A program made the translations under genes and the position numbers. A stretch of 64,000 bases of DNA from Albidovulum sediminis. GTDB taxonomy: Bacteria > Pseudomonadota > Alphaproteobacteria > Rhodobacterales > Rhodobacteraceae. A model generated the notes under the pieces. The model made no database searches and was not told where the DNA came from. It saw only the letters and a list, made by a program, of their open reading frames with translations. Of the stretch, positions 36,779-48,993 are shown in pieces. The DNA lies in NCBI RefSeq assembly GCF_025380365.1, contig NZ_JAOCQF010000002.1, forward strand, positions 542,741 through 606,740. The letters are read 5' to 3'. Each line of letters starts with the position of its first letter. Position 1 is the first letter of the stretch.

Positions 36779-37968
36779 GGGATGACAGGCTCCTGCAGCA
36801 GTCGGTCGATCTCGGCAAGGAACTGCGCGCCGCGGCGGCCGTCGCTGACGCGATGGTCGGCGGCAAGGCTGACGGTCACCGCAAGGCGCGGCACGATGCG
36901 CCCCTCGTGGACCATCGGGCGAAGGCGCGGCGTGCCGAAGCCGACAAGCGCCACCTGCGGCGGGAAGATCACCCCGAACAGGGCGTCGACCCCGCCATCG
37001 CCGAGGCTCGAGACGGTGATCGTGCCCTGCGTGATCTCGCTCATCCTCAGCCGCCCGGCGCGGGTGCGCGTGACAAGGTCGCGCATCGCGTCCATGATCG
37101 CGTCGGGGTCCTTGCCTTGTGCGTTGAGGATCGCGGGGGCAATCAGCCCGCCGCCGCGCATCGCCACCGCGATCCCGCAATGAACGGCCCCGGCAGGCGC
37201 AAAGGGCGCGGCCTCGAAGCGGCCGTTCAGTTCGGGCACCTTCGCCAGCGCGCCCACCGTGGCATGCACCAGAAGCGCCCCGATCAGCAGCCGCCGGTCC
37301 GGCGTGCGCGCGGCGTTGAGCGCGGCAAGCCGGTCCTGCGCGGCCTGAAGGTCAATCTCGTGGAACAGGTAGTAGTGCGGGATCTCCCGCTTGGCCCGCG
37401 ACATCGCCGCGGCAATCGCCCGGCGCATCTCGACCATGTCGAGACCGGGCCTGCTCTTCCCCTGCGTGGGCTCGGATGCGCCGCCGGGGCGGGCGCCCAA
37501 GGCTCGCTCGACATCGGCCAGAAGCACCGCGTTTCCGGGGCCAGAGCCCGCAATCCGCGTGAGGTCCACCCCGGCCCCGGCCGCACGGGCCCGCGCGGCG
37601 GGCGAGGCCGCCACCGCGCCACCCCCGGGCGCCGGTTCGGGCACTGGTGCGGGTGTCCGTTCGGGCGACGGCGAGGCAGCGGCCGGGGCGGGCCGGGCGG
37701 GAGGTTCCGGCGCACGCGGCGGGGGCGCGTCCACCGCCCCTCCGATCCGCGCCAGCACCGCGCCTACCGGCAGGGTCTGGCCGACCTCGGCGACCAGTTC
37801 GGTCACCTCGCCCGCCTCGTGGCACTCGATTTCGATCGCGCCCTTCTGCGTCTCGACCACCGCCACCACATCGCCGCGCGCCACCCGGTCCCCCGGCGCC
37901 ACAAGCCATTCCACCAGCTTGCCCGCCTCCATGTCGGCACCGAGCGAGGGCATGGTGAAATCGCTCAT
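36775..37968 (-). CDS. 2-Oxoacid dehydrogenase E2 acyltransferase (lipoyl protein)
   Basis: A 397-residue E2-type protein. Residues 1-80 are a lipoyl domain ([19 protein letters not shown] with the lipoylated Lys near residue 43). A Pro/Ala-rich linker follows, then a peripheral subunit-binding domain (residues 135-170, [18 protein letters not shown]) and the acyltransferase catalytic domain with HRVSDG near the end (the HxxxDG motif). It overlaps E1 and ACP by 4 nt each. Ordinary E2 enzymes transfer the acyl group to CoA; here ACP is the adjacent gene. No E3 gene is present in the locus. Confidence 0.87.
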   Translation of the reverse strand: MSDFTMPSLGADMEAGKLVEWLVAPGDRVARGDVVAVVETQKGAIEIECHEAGEVTELVAEVGQTLPVGAVLARIGGAVDAPPPRAPEPPARPAPAAASPSPERTPAPVPEPAPGGGAVAASPAARARAAGAGVDLTRIAGSGPGNAVLLADVERALGARPGGASEPTQGKSRPGLDMVEMRRAIAAAMSRAKREIPHYYLFHEIDLQAAQDRLAALNAARTPDRRLLIGALLVHATVGALAKVPELNGRFEAAPFAPAGAVHCGIAVAMRGGGLIAPAILNAQGKDPDAIMDAMRDLVTRTRAGRLRMSEITQGTITVSSLGDGGVDALFGVIFPPQVALVGFGTPRLRPMVHEGRIVPRLAVTVSLAADHRVSDGRRGAQFLAEIDRLLQEPVIP

Positions 37969-39955
37969 CCCCGCACCCCCGGCAGCGCCTTGACCGCCGC
38001 CACGATGTCGCCCACCTGCGGCAGCGCCGCGGTTTCGAGGTGCTTCGGGTAGGGCACCGGCACCTCGGCCGAGCAGACTCGGCCGACGGGCGCGTCCAAC
38101 TGCCAGAAGCACGCCTCCTGCACCCGCGCGGCGATTTCGGCCGAAAGCGAGCCGGTGCGCCAGCCTTCATCGACGATCACGGCGCGGCGGGTGCGCGCGA
38201 CCGAGTCGGCGATGGTCTCGTCGTCGATCGGGCGCAGTGAGCGCAGGTCTATGACCTCGGCCTCGATGCCCTCCTTCGCAAGCTCCTCCGCGGCCTCGAG
38301 CGTCTTCCACAGGCTGTAGGACCAGGCGATCAGCGTCACGTCCCGGCCGGCACGTCGGATGGCGGCGCGGTCGATGTCGACCGGGCCGGCGTTGGCGGCG
38401 ATCTTCCCGGCCATATTGTAGAGCATGACATGCTCGAACACGATCACCGGATCTGGCTCCTGCAGCGCGGTCCAGAGCATGCCGCGCGCATCCTCGAGCG
38501 TGGCGGGGGCGACGACGCGCAGCCCGGGGATATGGGCGAAGAAGGCCTCAAGGCTGTGGGAATGCTGCGCGGCCAGTTGCCGCCCCGCGCCCGTGGCCAT
38601 CCGGATCACCAGCGGGACCCCGAACTGACCGCCTGACATGTGCCGGATCGTGGCGGCGGTGTTGAGGATCTGGTCCAGCGCCAGCATCGCGAAGTTGACC
38701 GTCATGATCTCGACGATCGGCCGCATCCCGGCCAGCGCCGCGCCGATGCCCGCGCCGGTAAAGCCCGCCTCGGACAGCGGCGTGTCGCGGATGCGGTCAG
38801 GGCCGAAGTCCTTGAGCAGCCCCATAGACACTGCATAGCAGCCGCCATAGGCGCCGATATCCTCGCCCATCATGAACACCCGCTCGTCGCGCGTCAGCGC
38901 CTCGGCGATGGCCTGACGGCAGCAGTCGCGGTAGGTGCTGTCGACGGGCGCGGCAGGCGGGTCGGGGACGGGTGGCGCGGGGCGCGTCCCTGCGACGACA
39001 TGCCGGGTCAGGTCTTCCACCGGCTCCCACGGGGCCTGTTCGCAGGCGGCGACCGCGTTGGCGATCTGCGCCTCGACCTCCGCCTCGATCTCCACGACTT
39101 CGGAGGCGTGGATCAGGTCGTTCTCCAGCAGCCAGGACTGGAAGCGCAGGATGGGCGAACGCTTGCGCCATTCCGCCACCTCCTCCTTGTCGCGGTATTT
39201 CTCGGCGTCGAACATGGAATGCGGCCGGGTGCGGTAGGTGCGGCATTCGAGGAACTGCGGGCCGCCGCCGGCGCGGATGGCCTCCACGCTGCGCCGAGCC
39301 GCGGCCTCGACCGCGACCACGTCGTTGCCATCCACGCTTTCGGCGGGCATGCCGTAGCTTGCGGCGCGGGGTGCGAAATCGGTGTTGGCCTGCACGCGCG
39401 CCACCGCCGAACCCATTGCGTAGAGGTTGTTTTCCAGCACGAAGAGAACCGGCAACTTCCACAATGCCGCGAGGTTCATCGCCTCGTGGAACTCGCCCTC
39501 GGCCAGCGCCCCTTCGCCGAAGAAGCAGGCCGTCACCCGGGTTTCGCCCTGCATCCTGTCGCCAAGGCCGAGGCCCGCCGCCAGCGGCAGCCCGCCGCCG
39601 ACGATGGCATTGCCGCCGTAAAGGTTCGTCTCGGCGTCGAAAAGGTGCATCGACCCGCCGCGCCCGCCGGCGCAGCCGGTGGCCTTGCCGTACATCTCGG
39701 CGAGCGCCGATTCCATGCTGACCCCGCGGGCCAGCGCATGGCCATGCTCGCGGTAGGTGGACACCACCCGGTCACGCGGTTCCAGCGCGGCGGCGACGCC
39801 CACCGCCACCGCCTCCTCGCCGTCGTAAAGGTGCAGGAACCCGCGGATCTTTTCCTGCGTGTAAAGCTCGTGGCACTTTTCCTCGAACCGGCGGATGCGG
39901 ATCATCCCGCGCAGCAGGTCGCGCACGTGCGCGTGGTCGAGTTTCACCTTGGCGC

Positions 39956-39959
<4 letters not shown>
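37965..39959 (-). CDS. Fused E1 alpha-beta subunits of a thiamine-diphosphate 2-oxoacid dehydrogenase
   Basis: A 664-residue single polypeptide. Residues 1-320 are the E1 alpha part ([23 protein letters not shown] segment, and the ThDP motif [17 protein letters not shown] ending in ENN). A Pro/Ala linker ([12 protein letters not shown]) leads to E1 beta from about residue 345 ([52 protein letters not shown]). The frame is continuous, so this is a genuine fusion. The start is ATG 39959, overlapping the ligase stop. It should decarboxylate a 2-oxoacid and acylate the E2 lipoyl arm; the substrate is unknown. Confidence 0.88.
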
Positions 39960-41677
<1,718 letters not shown>

Positions 41678-41907
41678 GGTCTCCTCCCGGGATGCCAGTG
41701 ATCCTTTCCGTGCCAACCCCTGCCGCGACGTCATAAGGACGGTGCGCGGCGAGGACAGCGCGGACAGTTTCGCCGCCGCCGTCGCCGCTGTCATTGATTC
41801 AGGTCAGACTGCGCGGTTTGGCCCGCCGCCCCCGTTTCGGAAAGGCGGCGTCATGCACCGCAGGGGGCAGGCCCGGCATCGGGGAAGCCGGGGAAAGCGG
41901 CCTTCGC

Positions 41908-42936
41908 TCAGCGCGCGCCCCAGGTGTCGCTCAGCCGGTAGCCCTCCGGCCAGGGGTCGTCCGGGTCGAGCATATGCTGATGGATGCCGGTGATCCAGCC
42001 CCGCCCGCTGATCTCGGGCCGGATGGCCGGTAGGCCGCCGACCGTGGTCGTGCCGAGGATGCGCCCCGCGAAGGTGGAGCCGATGAGGGAAACGGCGGTC
42101 AGCCGATCTTCGAGCCCCATCTGCCCGCGGGCATGCAGCACCGCCATCCGCGCCGACAGCGCCGTGCCCGTCGGGGACCGGTCCACCTTCCCCGGCCGGA
42201 TCGCCACCGCCGCCCCGGCGCGCAGTTCGTTGCCCTGCCGCGTCACGGCGCCCGCGAACAGGCAGAAGGAGAAATGCCGCCAGTCCGGGTTTTCAGGGTG
42301 ATGAAAGCCCAGCTGTTCGGTCGCGGCCGCCGTGATCCGCACCCCTAGTGTGGCGATGTCATGCGCCTCGTCCGGGGTCAGCGCAAAGCCAAGGGCGGGG
42401 GCATCGACAAAGACGAAACTGTCGCCGCCATAGGCGGTATCGACGGTCAGGGTGCCCAGCCCCTCCACCTCGAGCGTCGCATCCAGCCTTGAGGCAAAGC
42501 TTGGCAGGTTCTCCACGTAGATGCGCCGGGCCTTGCCGCCCGAACATTCGGCCCGCACCCGCACCAGCCCCCCCGGCGCCTCGAGCGTGAGATGCGTCTC
42601 CGGTTCGGTCATCGGCAGGATGCCGCTGTCGAGCAGCACGGTCGCCACGCAGATGGAGTTCGAGCCGGACATCGGCGGCGTGTCCTCCGGCTCCATGATG
42701 ATGAAGGCCGCCGCCGCTTCGGGGTGTTTCGGGGGGACCAGCAGGTTCACATGACGGAACACCCCGCCGCGCGGCTCGTTCAGGACGAAGTTCCGCAAGG
42801 CCTCGTCGCGGGCGATCCAGCGCGACTGTTCCCACAGCGTTGCCCCCGGCGGCGGGGTGACACCGCCCACGATCACATCGCCCACCTCTCCCTCTGCGTG
42901 GGCCGAGATCACATGGATGGTCTTGCTCGTGCGCAT
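41908..42936 (-). CDS. Proline racemase-family protein with Ser/Thr active site (3-hydroxyproline dehydratase-like)
   Basis: A 342-residue member of the proline racemase superfamily. At the two catalytic cysteine positions it has Ser90 ([11 protein letters not shown]) and Thr256 ([12 protein letters not shown]). Known trans-3-hydroxy-L-proline dehydratases keep Cys at the first position and Thr at the second, while racemases and epimerases have Cys at both or Ser/Cys. This protein has neither cysteine. It is the last gene of the run that begins with the hydroxyproline importer, behind aconitase X, so a 3-hydroxyproline dehydratase role is plausible, but its chemistry is uncertain. Confidence 0.7.
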   Translation of the reverse strand: MRTSKTIHVISAHAEGEVGDVIVGGVTPPPGATLWEQSRWIARDEALRNFVLNEPRGGVFRHVNLLVPPKHPEAAAAFIIMEPEDTPPMSGSNSICVATVLLDSGILPMTEPETHLTLEAPGGLVRVRAECSGGKARRIYVENLPSFASRLDATLEVEGLGTLTVDTAYGGDSFVFVDAPALGFALTPDEAHDIATLGVRITAAATEQLGFHHPENPDWRHFSFCLFAGAVTRQGNELRAGAAVAIRPGKVDRSPTGTALSARMAVLHARGQMGLEDRLTAVSLIGSTFAGRILGTTTVGGLPAIRPEISGRGWITGIHQHMLDPDDPWPEGYRLSDTWGAR

Positions 42937-42943
42937 GGCAACC

Positions 42944-44620
42944 TCAGCTGAGCCAGGAGGGAAGGGTGCGCGGTGCAAGGCCGCCGACCGCGGCCTCGGC
43001 ACAGGCCGACAAGCCGCCGAAGCGCACCGCGCGGCCCGAAAGTCCGGGGCCGTAATGGGCATACTTGCCCGAGTTCGTCATCAGCGCGCGGGTTCCGGGC
43101 GGGAACACGGGCTCCGAGATCGAGCACCAGCAGAGGTCGGGCAGCACCTGCACGCCTGCATCGGTCAGGCGCGCGAGCGTGCCCTCGGCGCGGGCCTGCT
43201 CCATCACCGCGCGGCCGGCGGTGACGATGGTGGGCACCGCCACCGCCCGCCCCGCCAGCGCATCGGCCAGCGCCCGGCATTCCAGGATCGAGGCGTGGGG
43301 GCTGCCGATCGCAACCAGGTCCACCGCCTCGGGGCCATCGTTCAGGGTGCGCCAGCCCGCGGCCATGTCGGCCAGGGTGACAGGCGCGTGGTCGGCGCCC
43401 GGGGCGACCCGGTGCGCCTCCGGCGTCACGCCCTCGACATGCAGCATCGGCGCGGCCGAGGTGGTGCCGAAGGCGGCGCAGAGGGCCTTGAGGTTTTCGG
43501 GCGTGGGCTTCGCCGCGGCCAGCCCACGCAGAAGCGGGATGCGGTCCGGCGCGGCCTTGCCCGCAAGCCAGCCGATCAGCGGCCAGAAGGCATCGTCGAA
43601 CCCCTCGGGCAGGTCGATGTCGAGGATGCGCGCGGCCTGCCGGTTCTCGTCCAGATAGACGCCCGAGAGCGGCGCCCGCCCCGTCATGGCGGTGCAGAGG
43701 TCAAGGAAATCCGGGTGCTTGGCGGTGCGCGCGCCCAGCACGCTGTTGGCATAGATCACCGCGTTCGATTCCGACCAGGCGATCATTTCGCCCTCGGCCG
43801 GCGCGGTGTCGAGGAGGTAGGGAGAGCAGGTGAAGGTCGGCTGGCAGCCCATGCGGACATAGGCATCGGCCAGACGCTGCGCCGGGCCGCCGAAGACGGG
43901 GGGCACGCCTTGCGCGCGCCAGTTGGCGTGGTCGACGGAGATGGCGTTCATCGTGGTCGGGATGCGGACCTTCGCGCCCATGTCGGCCATCTTCTCGGCG
44001 AAGGTCAGGTTGGCCGGGCTGGCGTAGATGCAGCCGTCGATATGGCCCTGCGTCACGTCGATCAGCCGGGTCGCGCCCTGGTTGACCGCCATGGCGCAGA
44101 GGATGCGCATGGCCTGCGCGGTCGCCTCGCCCTCCGCGCCCTCCAGCATGGCGCGGTCGCGGTCGGTCAGGTCCAGCGCGCCGGTCGCCTGCGGGGCGAT
44201 GGGCAGGGTCAGGCCGTCGGCCTCCAGCGTGTCGCCGGTGATGCGCGCGGTCCTGGACCGGGCAAGCAGCGCATGCGCCTCGGGCGAGAGGCGCAGGACG
44301 GGCAGGGGACGCCCGAACATCCCGGCCGCGATCATCGCGCCCAGCGTGACCACATCCTCCGGCTCGCTGAAGACCAGCGCCGCCGGGGCCTTGCCGTTCA
44401 GCGCCATGTCGAGAAGCACGCCCGACCCGGTGCAGGATCCGCGCGTGCCCGGCATCACCAGGATGCGGCCTGCCATGGATTGCCCGGCCAAGGGATGGTG
44501 GACGTCGATGACGAGGCCCGTGGCCGGATCGACCCCGCCCCAGAAGCTGAGCGGCTCGGTGGTGGCAAGGACTTCGCCCGCCGCCTCGCCCGGAAGGATG
44601 AAGCGCGCCGACAGGGTCAT
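42944..44620 (-). CDS. Aconitase X (cis-3-hydroxy-L-proline dehydratase type)
   Basis: A 558-residue fusion. Residues 1-125 form the DUF126-type swivel domain ([21 protein letters not shown]), and the remainder the DUF521 catalytic part ([52 protein letters not shown]). Bacterial aconitase X of this type dehydrates cis-3-hydroxy-L-proline to pyrroline-2-carboxylate. It overlaps the epimerase gene by 4 nt and precedes the racemase-family protein. The product would be reduced to L-proline by the imine reductase at 51616. Confidence 0.82.
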   Translation of the reverse strand: MTLSARFILPGEAAGEVLATTEPLSFWGGVDPATGLVIDVHHPLAGQSMAGRILVMPGTRGSCTGSGVLLDMALNGKAPAALVFSEPEDVVTLGAMIAAGMFGRPLPVLRLSPEAHALLARSRTARITGDTLEADGLTLPIAPQATGALDLTDRDRAMLEGAEGEATAQAMRILCAMAVNQGATRLIDVTQGHIDGCIYASPANLTFAEKMADMGAKVRIPTTMNAISVDHANWRAQGVPPVFGGPAQRLADAYVRMGCQPTFTCSPYLLDTAPAEGEMIAWSESNAVIYANSVLGARTAKHPDFLDLCTAMTGRAPLSGVYLDENRQAARILDIDLPEGFDDAFWPLIGWLAGKAAPDRIPLLRGLAAAKPTPENLKALCAAFGTTSAAPMLHVEGVTPEAHRVAPGADHAPVTLADMAAGWRTLNDGPEAVDLVAIGSPHASILECRALADALAGRAVAVPTIVTAGRAVMEQARAEGTLARLTDAGVQVLPDLCWCSISEPVFPPGTRALMTNSGKYAHYGPGLSGRAVRFGGLSACAEAAVGGLAPRTLPSWLS

Positions 44621-45618
44621 TTGACGACAAACCCGTGGGCAAAGGGGTCGCGGTCGTCGATGAAGATGGTATTGTAGCCGGTCATCCGCGCCCATCCCGC
44701 GACCGAGGGGATGATGGCGCCGCGGCCCGCCACGCTGACGGCGGCCTCGACCCGGCCCTTGAAGATGGAGCCGATGATCGATTCGTGGTGGAATTCGTCG
44801 CCGACCTTCAGGCTGCCCTTCGCCGCCAGTTGCGCCATGCGGGCCGAGGTGCCGGTGCCGCAGGGGCTGCGGTCGATGGCCTTGTCGCCGTAGAAGACGG
44901 CGTTGCGGGCGTGCGCGCCTTCGACCGTGGGCTTGCCGGTCCACAGGATATGGCTGAGGCCTGTGATCGCCGCGTGTTCGGGGTGGGTGAAATCGTATTT
45001 CGCGTTCAGCGCCGCGCGCAGCTTCGGCGACCAGCCGATGAGTTCGCCCGCCGTGTGGTCCGCCATGTCGCGGAAATTCTTCTGCGGCTCGACGATGGCG
45101 TAGAAGTTGCCGCCGTAGGCCACATCGACCGCGATCTCGCCAAGACCCTCGACCTCGGCTGTCAGCCCCTCGGCGTAAAGGAAGGCGGGGACGTTGGTCA
45201 GGCGCACCTCTTCGACAAAGCGGCCCTCCTGCCGGTATTCGATGTCGACCTTGCCGGCCGGCGCGTCGATCGACAGGCGACCGGGCGTGCGCGGCGTGAT
45301 CAGGCCGTTCTCGATCCCCATGGTGATGGTGCCGATGGTGCCGTGGCCGCACATCGGCAGGCAGCCGGAGGTTTCGATGAAGAGCACGGCCACGTCGCAG
45401 TCGGGCCGGGTGGGCGGGTAGAGGATTGCGCCCGACATCATGTCGTGCCCGCGCGGTTCGAACATCAGGCCGGTGCGGATCCAGTCGAACTCGCGCAGGA
45501 AATGGGCGCGGCGTTCCAGCATGGTGGCGCCTTCAAGCCGCGGGCCGCCGCCCGAGACGAGGCGGACGGGATTGCCGCAGGTGTGTCCGTCGATGCAGGA
45601 GAAGGTATGGGTTGCCAT
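44617..45618 (-). CDS. 4-Hydroxyproline 2-epimerase
   Basis: A 333-residue proline racemase-superfamily enzyme with both catalytic cysteines: Cys90 in MCGHGTIG and Cys253 in [11 protein letters not shown]. It converts trans-4-hydroxy-L-proline to cis-4-hydroxy-D-proline, the entry step of the pathway. Its neighbours are the matching D-amino-acid oxidoreductase (7 nt upstream) and aconitase X. The Cys/Cys pair is shared by proline racemases, so that is the alternative; the context argues for the epimerase. Confidence 0.86.
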   Translation of the reverse strand: MATHTFSCIDGHTCGNPVRLVSGGGPRLEGATMLERRAHFLREFDWIRTGLMFEPRGHDMMSGAILYPPTRPDCDVAVLFIETSGCLPMCGHGTIGTITMGIENGLITPRTPGRLSIDAPAGKVDIEYRQEGRFVEEVRLTNVPAFLYAEGLTAEVEGLGEIAVDVAYGGNFYAIVEPQKNFRDMADHTAGELIGWSPKLRAALNAKYDFTHPEHAAITGLSHILWTGKPTVEGAHARNAVFYGDKAIDRSPCGTGTSARMAQLAAKGSLKVGDEFHHESIIGSIFKGRVEAAVSVAGRGAIIPSVAGWARMTGYNTIFIDDRDPFAHGFVVK

Positions 45619-45625
45619 GGGGGCC

Positions 45626-46870
45626 TCAGAAACGTTGCGGCGAGAAGGGGGAAAGGTCGATCGGCGGGGCTGCGCCGGTGACGAGATCGGCCACCAGCCG
45701 GGCGGTGCCGGCGCATTGGGTCAGGCCCAGATGGCCATGCCCGAAGGCATGGATCACGCGCGGCGTTGACCGGGCAGGGCCGATCGCGGGCAGCGTGTCG
45801 GGCAGGGAGGGGCGAAAGCCCATCCACCGTGTTCCGCCTTCGGTCGCAAGCCCCGGCAGGAACGCCTTGGCCTTTTTCAGCATCGCGTCCGACCGGCGGT
45901 AGTTTGGCGGCAGCTTCAGTCCGCCCAGTTCCACCGCGCCGCCGACGCGGATTCCGCCGGCCAGCCGGGTGATGACGAAGCCATGCCCGCCGAAGGTGAT
46001 CTGGGTCCTGAGGTCGAAGGCATCGCCGGGCAGGGTGGTATTGTAGCCCCGTTCGGTTTCCAGCGGGATCCGGTCGCCCAGCCCGCGCGCCAGCGGGCGC
46101 GAATGGGCGCCCGCCGCCAGCACGACCTTTCCGGCCAGCCGGCCTTCCCCGCCCGCGCAGGTCACGCTCACGCCGCCCTCGGCAGGGCTCAGCGCCGTCA
46201 CCTCGCAGCGTGTGATCCTGCCGCCCTGCGCGCGGAACCGATCTGCCAGCGCAAGGGTGAAGTCCCTGGGGTCGGTGACGGAATACCAGCCGGGCGTGAA
46301 CGTTCCCCGGATGAAGCGGGGCGAGAGGCCCGGTTGAAGCGTTGCCATCTCTTCCGGCTCCATGTGCCGGAACTCGATGCCGTGATCCGCCCTCGCCTGC
46401 CAGCCGGGCAGCGAGGCCCGGAACTCCCCCTCGGATTCGTAGACCTGAAGATTGCCGTCCTTGCGCAGCATCGAAAGCGTGCCGGTCGCGGCCAGGAACG
46501 GCTCAAGCTCGGCCCGCGACAGATCCATCAGCGCCGTCTGCGCGGTGGTGGAGGCGGCGACGCGCGCGGGGGCGCAGGCGTGCCAGAACCGCCACATCCA
46601 GGGCGCGATCCTGAGCGCGTAGGCGGGCGGCACGCTCAAGGGCCCCAGCGGATCGAGAAGCCACTTCGGCGCCTTCCGCAGGATGCCGGGCGAGGCCAGC
46701 GGCAGGATGTCGGTGAAGGCGAAGGCCCCGGCATTCCCGGCCGAGGCCCCGGCCGCCGGCCCCTCGCGATCCAGCACCTCCACCGAAAGGCCGCGTGCCT
46801 GCAGGGCGAGGGCCGCGGACAGGCCGACGACGCCGGCGCCGACAACGATCACTTCGGGTTCGGATTTCAC
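45626..46870 (-). CDS. FAD-dependent D-hydroxyproline dehydrogenase (DadA-like)
   Basis: A 414-residue DAO/DadA-family flavoprotein. The FAD-binding loop VIVVGAGVVGLSAALAL opens the protein, and a C-terminal FGHGHLGLTQC segment closes it. It oxidises cis-4-hydroxy-D-proline to pyrroline-4-hydroxy-2-carboxylate. GTG 46870 is preferred because GAGGGCAAG lies just upstream and family similarity begins there. It follows the ABC ATPase by 7 nt. Confidence 0.82.
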   Translation of the reverse strand: MKSEPEVIVVGAGVVGLSAALALQARGLSVEVLDREGPAAGASAGNAGAFAFTDILPLASPGILRKAPKWLLDPLGPLSVPPAYALRIAPWMWRFWHACAPARVAASTTAQTALMDLSRAELEPFLAATGTLSMLRKDGNLQVYESEGEFRASLPGWQARADHGIEFRHMEPEEMATLQPGLSPRFIRGTFTPGWYSVTDPRDFTLALADRFRAQGGRITRCEVTALSPAEGGVSVTCAGGEGRLAGKVVLAAGAHSRPLARGLGDRIPLETERGYNTTLPGDAFDLRTQITFGGHGFVITRLAGGIRVGGAVELGGLKLPPNYRRSDAMLKKAKAFLPGLATEGGTRWMGFRPSLPDTLPAIGPARSTPRVIHAFGHGHLGLTQCAGTARLVADLVTGAAPPIDLSPFSPQRF

Positions 46871-46877
46871 CTTGCCC

Positions 46878-47600
46878 TCAATGCGTGGCCGCGAGAAACT
46901 TCTGCAGTTCCGGGTCCTTCGGGGCACCGAACAGTTGTTCGGGCGGCGCGATTTCGGCCATCACGCCCTTGTGGAAAAAGGCCACGCGGTCCGAAACCTC
47001 GCGGGCGAACTTCATCTCGTGCGTGACGCAGATCATCGTCATGCCTTCCGAGGCCAGCATCCGCAGGGTGTCGAGCACCTCGCCGACAAGCTGCGGGTCA
47101 AGCGCGGAGGTGACCTCGTCGAACAGCATGTAGTCGGGCGACATGGCCAGCGCGCGGGCAATCGCCATACGCTGCTGCTGCCCGCCCGAAAGGCGCGCGG
47201 GATAGACCGCAAGCTTGTCGGAAAGCCCGACATGGTTCAATTGCTTGACCGCCTCGGCCTCGGCCTGCGCCCTGGAGCGTTTCAGCACCTTGACCTGCGC
47301 CAGCATGACGTTTTCCAGCACGGTCAGGTGCGGGAACGCGTTCCACTGCTGGAACACGATGCCGATCTTCTGGCGCAGCTTGTTCAGGTTGGTGCCCTTC
47401 GCATGCACCTCGATCCCGTCGACCAGGATGCGGCCGGAATCGATGGCCTCCAGCCCGTTGATGCAGGTCAGGAGCGTCGACTTGCCCGAGCCGGAGCCGC
47501 CGATGACGGTCAGCACCTCTCCCTTGGCGACCGTCAGGTTGATCCCCTTCAGAACCTCCAGCGGGCCAAAGGATTTGCGGACATTCTCGATTTCAATCAT
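46878..47600 (-). CDS. Polar amino-acid ABC transporter ATPase (GlnQ/HisP-like)
   Basis: A 240-residue ATPase with Walker A GGSGSGKST, the PAAT-type Q loop FQQWNAFPHLTVLENV, signature LSGGQQQR and MLFDEVTSALDP. Start ATG 47600; the longer open frame overlaps the permease gene. It overlaps the permease stop by 8 nt. With the two permeases and binding protein upstream it forms a polar amino-acid importer, presumably for hydroxyprolines. Confidence 0.92.
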   Translation of the reverse strand: MIEIENVRKSFGPLEVLKGINLTVAKGEVLTVIGGSGSGKSTLLTCINGLEAIDSGRILVDGIEVHAKGTNLNKLRQKIGIVFQQWNAFPHLTVLENVMLAQVKVLKRSRAQAEAEAVKQLNHVGLSDKLAVYPARLSGGQQQRMAIARALAMSPDYMLFDEVTSALDPQLVGEVLDTLRMLASEGMTMICVTHEMKFAREVSDRVAFFHKGVMAEIAPPEQLFGAPKDPELQKFLAATH

Positions 47601-48246
47601 TGGACCACCGTTTCTCCAGATAGCCGCCGAACCGGGCAATCGGGAAGGAGATGAGGAAGTAGAACAGACCGCAGATCATCAGCAGGAACAGCGGTTCCTG
47701 CAATCGCGTGATCAGGATCTGGGTGGATTTCAGAAGTTCGACCACCTGCACGATGTAGACCAGGGCCGAATCCTTCATCACCCCCAGCGCAAGGCCGATC
47801 CAGGACGGCAGCGCGACGCGCGTCGCCAGGGGCAGCACGATCGAGGTCATGTCCTGCCCCCAGGTCAGCCCGAGCGAGCGTGCCGCCCGGCGCAGCGTCT
47901 GCGGAACCGCCTCGATCCCCCCGCGCACAATCTCGGCGCAGTAGGCCGCGGTGTAGAACGACAGGACCCCGCAGGCCACGGTAAAGCCGGAAATGCGCAG
48001 GCCCAGCACCGTGGTGACGAAGGCATTGGCGAGCACAAGCTGGATCAGGAGCGGGATCGAGCGGAAGATGTCGAGCACGAAGGTCAGCGGCGCGGCCCAC
48101 CAGGGGCCGATCTGGTAGCGGATCACGCCGAAGACGATGCCGAGGATGGTGCCGAAGAAGACCGAGATCGCGGTGACGATCAGGGTCATGCCGGCGCCCT
48201 GGGCCAGGAAGATCAGGTCGCTCCGGGTCAGTGCGGTGTCAAACAT
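47593..48246 (-). CDS. Polar amino-acid ABC transporter permease (HisM/GlnP-like)
   Basis: A 217-residue inner-membrane permease of the HisM/GlnP class, with five or so spans and the conserved loop IVRGGIEAVPQTLRRAARSLGLTW-type segment near residue 105 that docks the ATPase. It lies 10 nt after its partner permease and overlaps the ATPase gene by 8 nt. Confidence 0.9.
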   Translation of the reverse strand: MFDTALTRSDLIFLAQGAGMTLIVTAISVFFGTILGIVFGVIRYQIGPWWAAPLTFVLDIFRSIPLLIQLVLANAFVTTVLGLRISGFTVACGVLSFYTAAYCAEIVRGGIEAVPQTLRRAARSLGLTWGQDMTSIVLPLATRVALPSWIGLALGVMKDSALVYIVQVVELLKSTQILITRLQEPLFLLMICGLFYFLISFPIARFGGYLEKRWSND

Positions 48247-48256
48247 GGCCGGCCCC

Positions 48257-48922
48257 TCAGTAACGGAACAGCCGGGCCGCGACCAGGCGGGCCGAAAGGG
48301 TGATCGCCTTGGTGATCAGGTAGAAGATCACGGCGGCGATGGCGAACAGCTCGAACGTGCGGAAGGTGCGTGCGTTCAGGTCGCTGGTGACGCCGTAAAG
48401 GTCGGTGTTCATGGCCACCACGGCCCCGAGCGAGGTCATCAGGATCGCCCAGACCATCTGGTTGGTCATCGGCAGGAACGAGATGCGCAGCATCTGCGGC
48501 ATGATGACGTTGTGGAACGCCTGTATGGGCGTCATGCCAAGGGAACGTGCCGCCCGCGTCTGCGTTTCCGGGATCGCCTTCAGCGCGCCCCGGAAGTTCT
48601 CTGCCAGATAGCCCGCGTTGTTGAAGGCGATACCGATCAGCAGCGAGAGGTAGGGCGACAGATGGATGCCGAAGCCGCCCAGCCCGAAGTGCACCATGTA
48701 GATCTGGAACAGGGCCGGTGTGTTGCGCGCGATCTCGACCCAGGTGGCGGCGACGGCCGAAAGCGCGCGAATCCCGGACAGGCGGAACAGGGTCAGAACG
48801 ATCGCGATCGTGATGCCGATGGCCATCGACAGCACCGCGATTTCCATGGTGACAAGCGCGCCCTCCAGCATCTGCGGCAGCGAGTTCAGCGCCTGGTTCC
48901 AGCGGAAGTTGTAGTTGAACAT
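48257..48922 (-). CDS. Polar amino-acid ABC transporter permease (HisQ-like)
   Basis: A 221-residue permease, partner of the previous gene, with an N-terminal periplasmic stretch and about five spans; the EAA loop is near residue 125 (ETQTRAARSLGMTPIQAF). It follows the binding-protein gene across a strong intercistronic stem-loop. Confidence 0.9.
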   Translation of the reverse strand: MFNYNFRWNQALNSLPQMLEGALVTMEIAVLSMAIGITIAIVLTLFRLSGIRALSAVAATWVEIARNTPALFQIYMVHFGLGGFGIHLSPYLSLLIGIAFNNAGYLAENFRGALKAIPETQTRAARSLGMTPIQAFHNVIMPQMLRISFLPMTNQMVWAILMTSLGAVVAMNTDLYGVTSDLNARTFRTFELFAIAAVIFYLITKAITLSARLVAARLFRY

Positions 48923-48949
48923 GGCCGCCTCGGATCGGAGGGAGCGACG

Positions 48950-48978
48950 ACGATGCGGGGGGCGGTCCCCCGCATCGT
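48950..48978 (-). other. Intercistronic stem-loop after the hydroxyproline-binding protein gene
   Basis: A perfect 11-bp inverted repeat (48950-48960 with 48968-48978, 7-nt loop) in the gap between the binding-protein stop and the first permease ATG on the minus strand. No T-run follows. Such hairpins often protect the binding-protein mRNA so it is made in excess of the membrane components. Confidence 0.68.
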
Positions 48979-48993
48979 GTCAGGTCATCGGGC

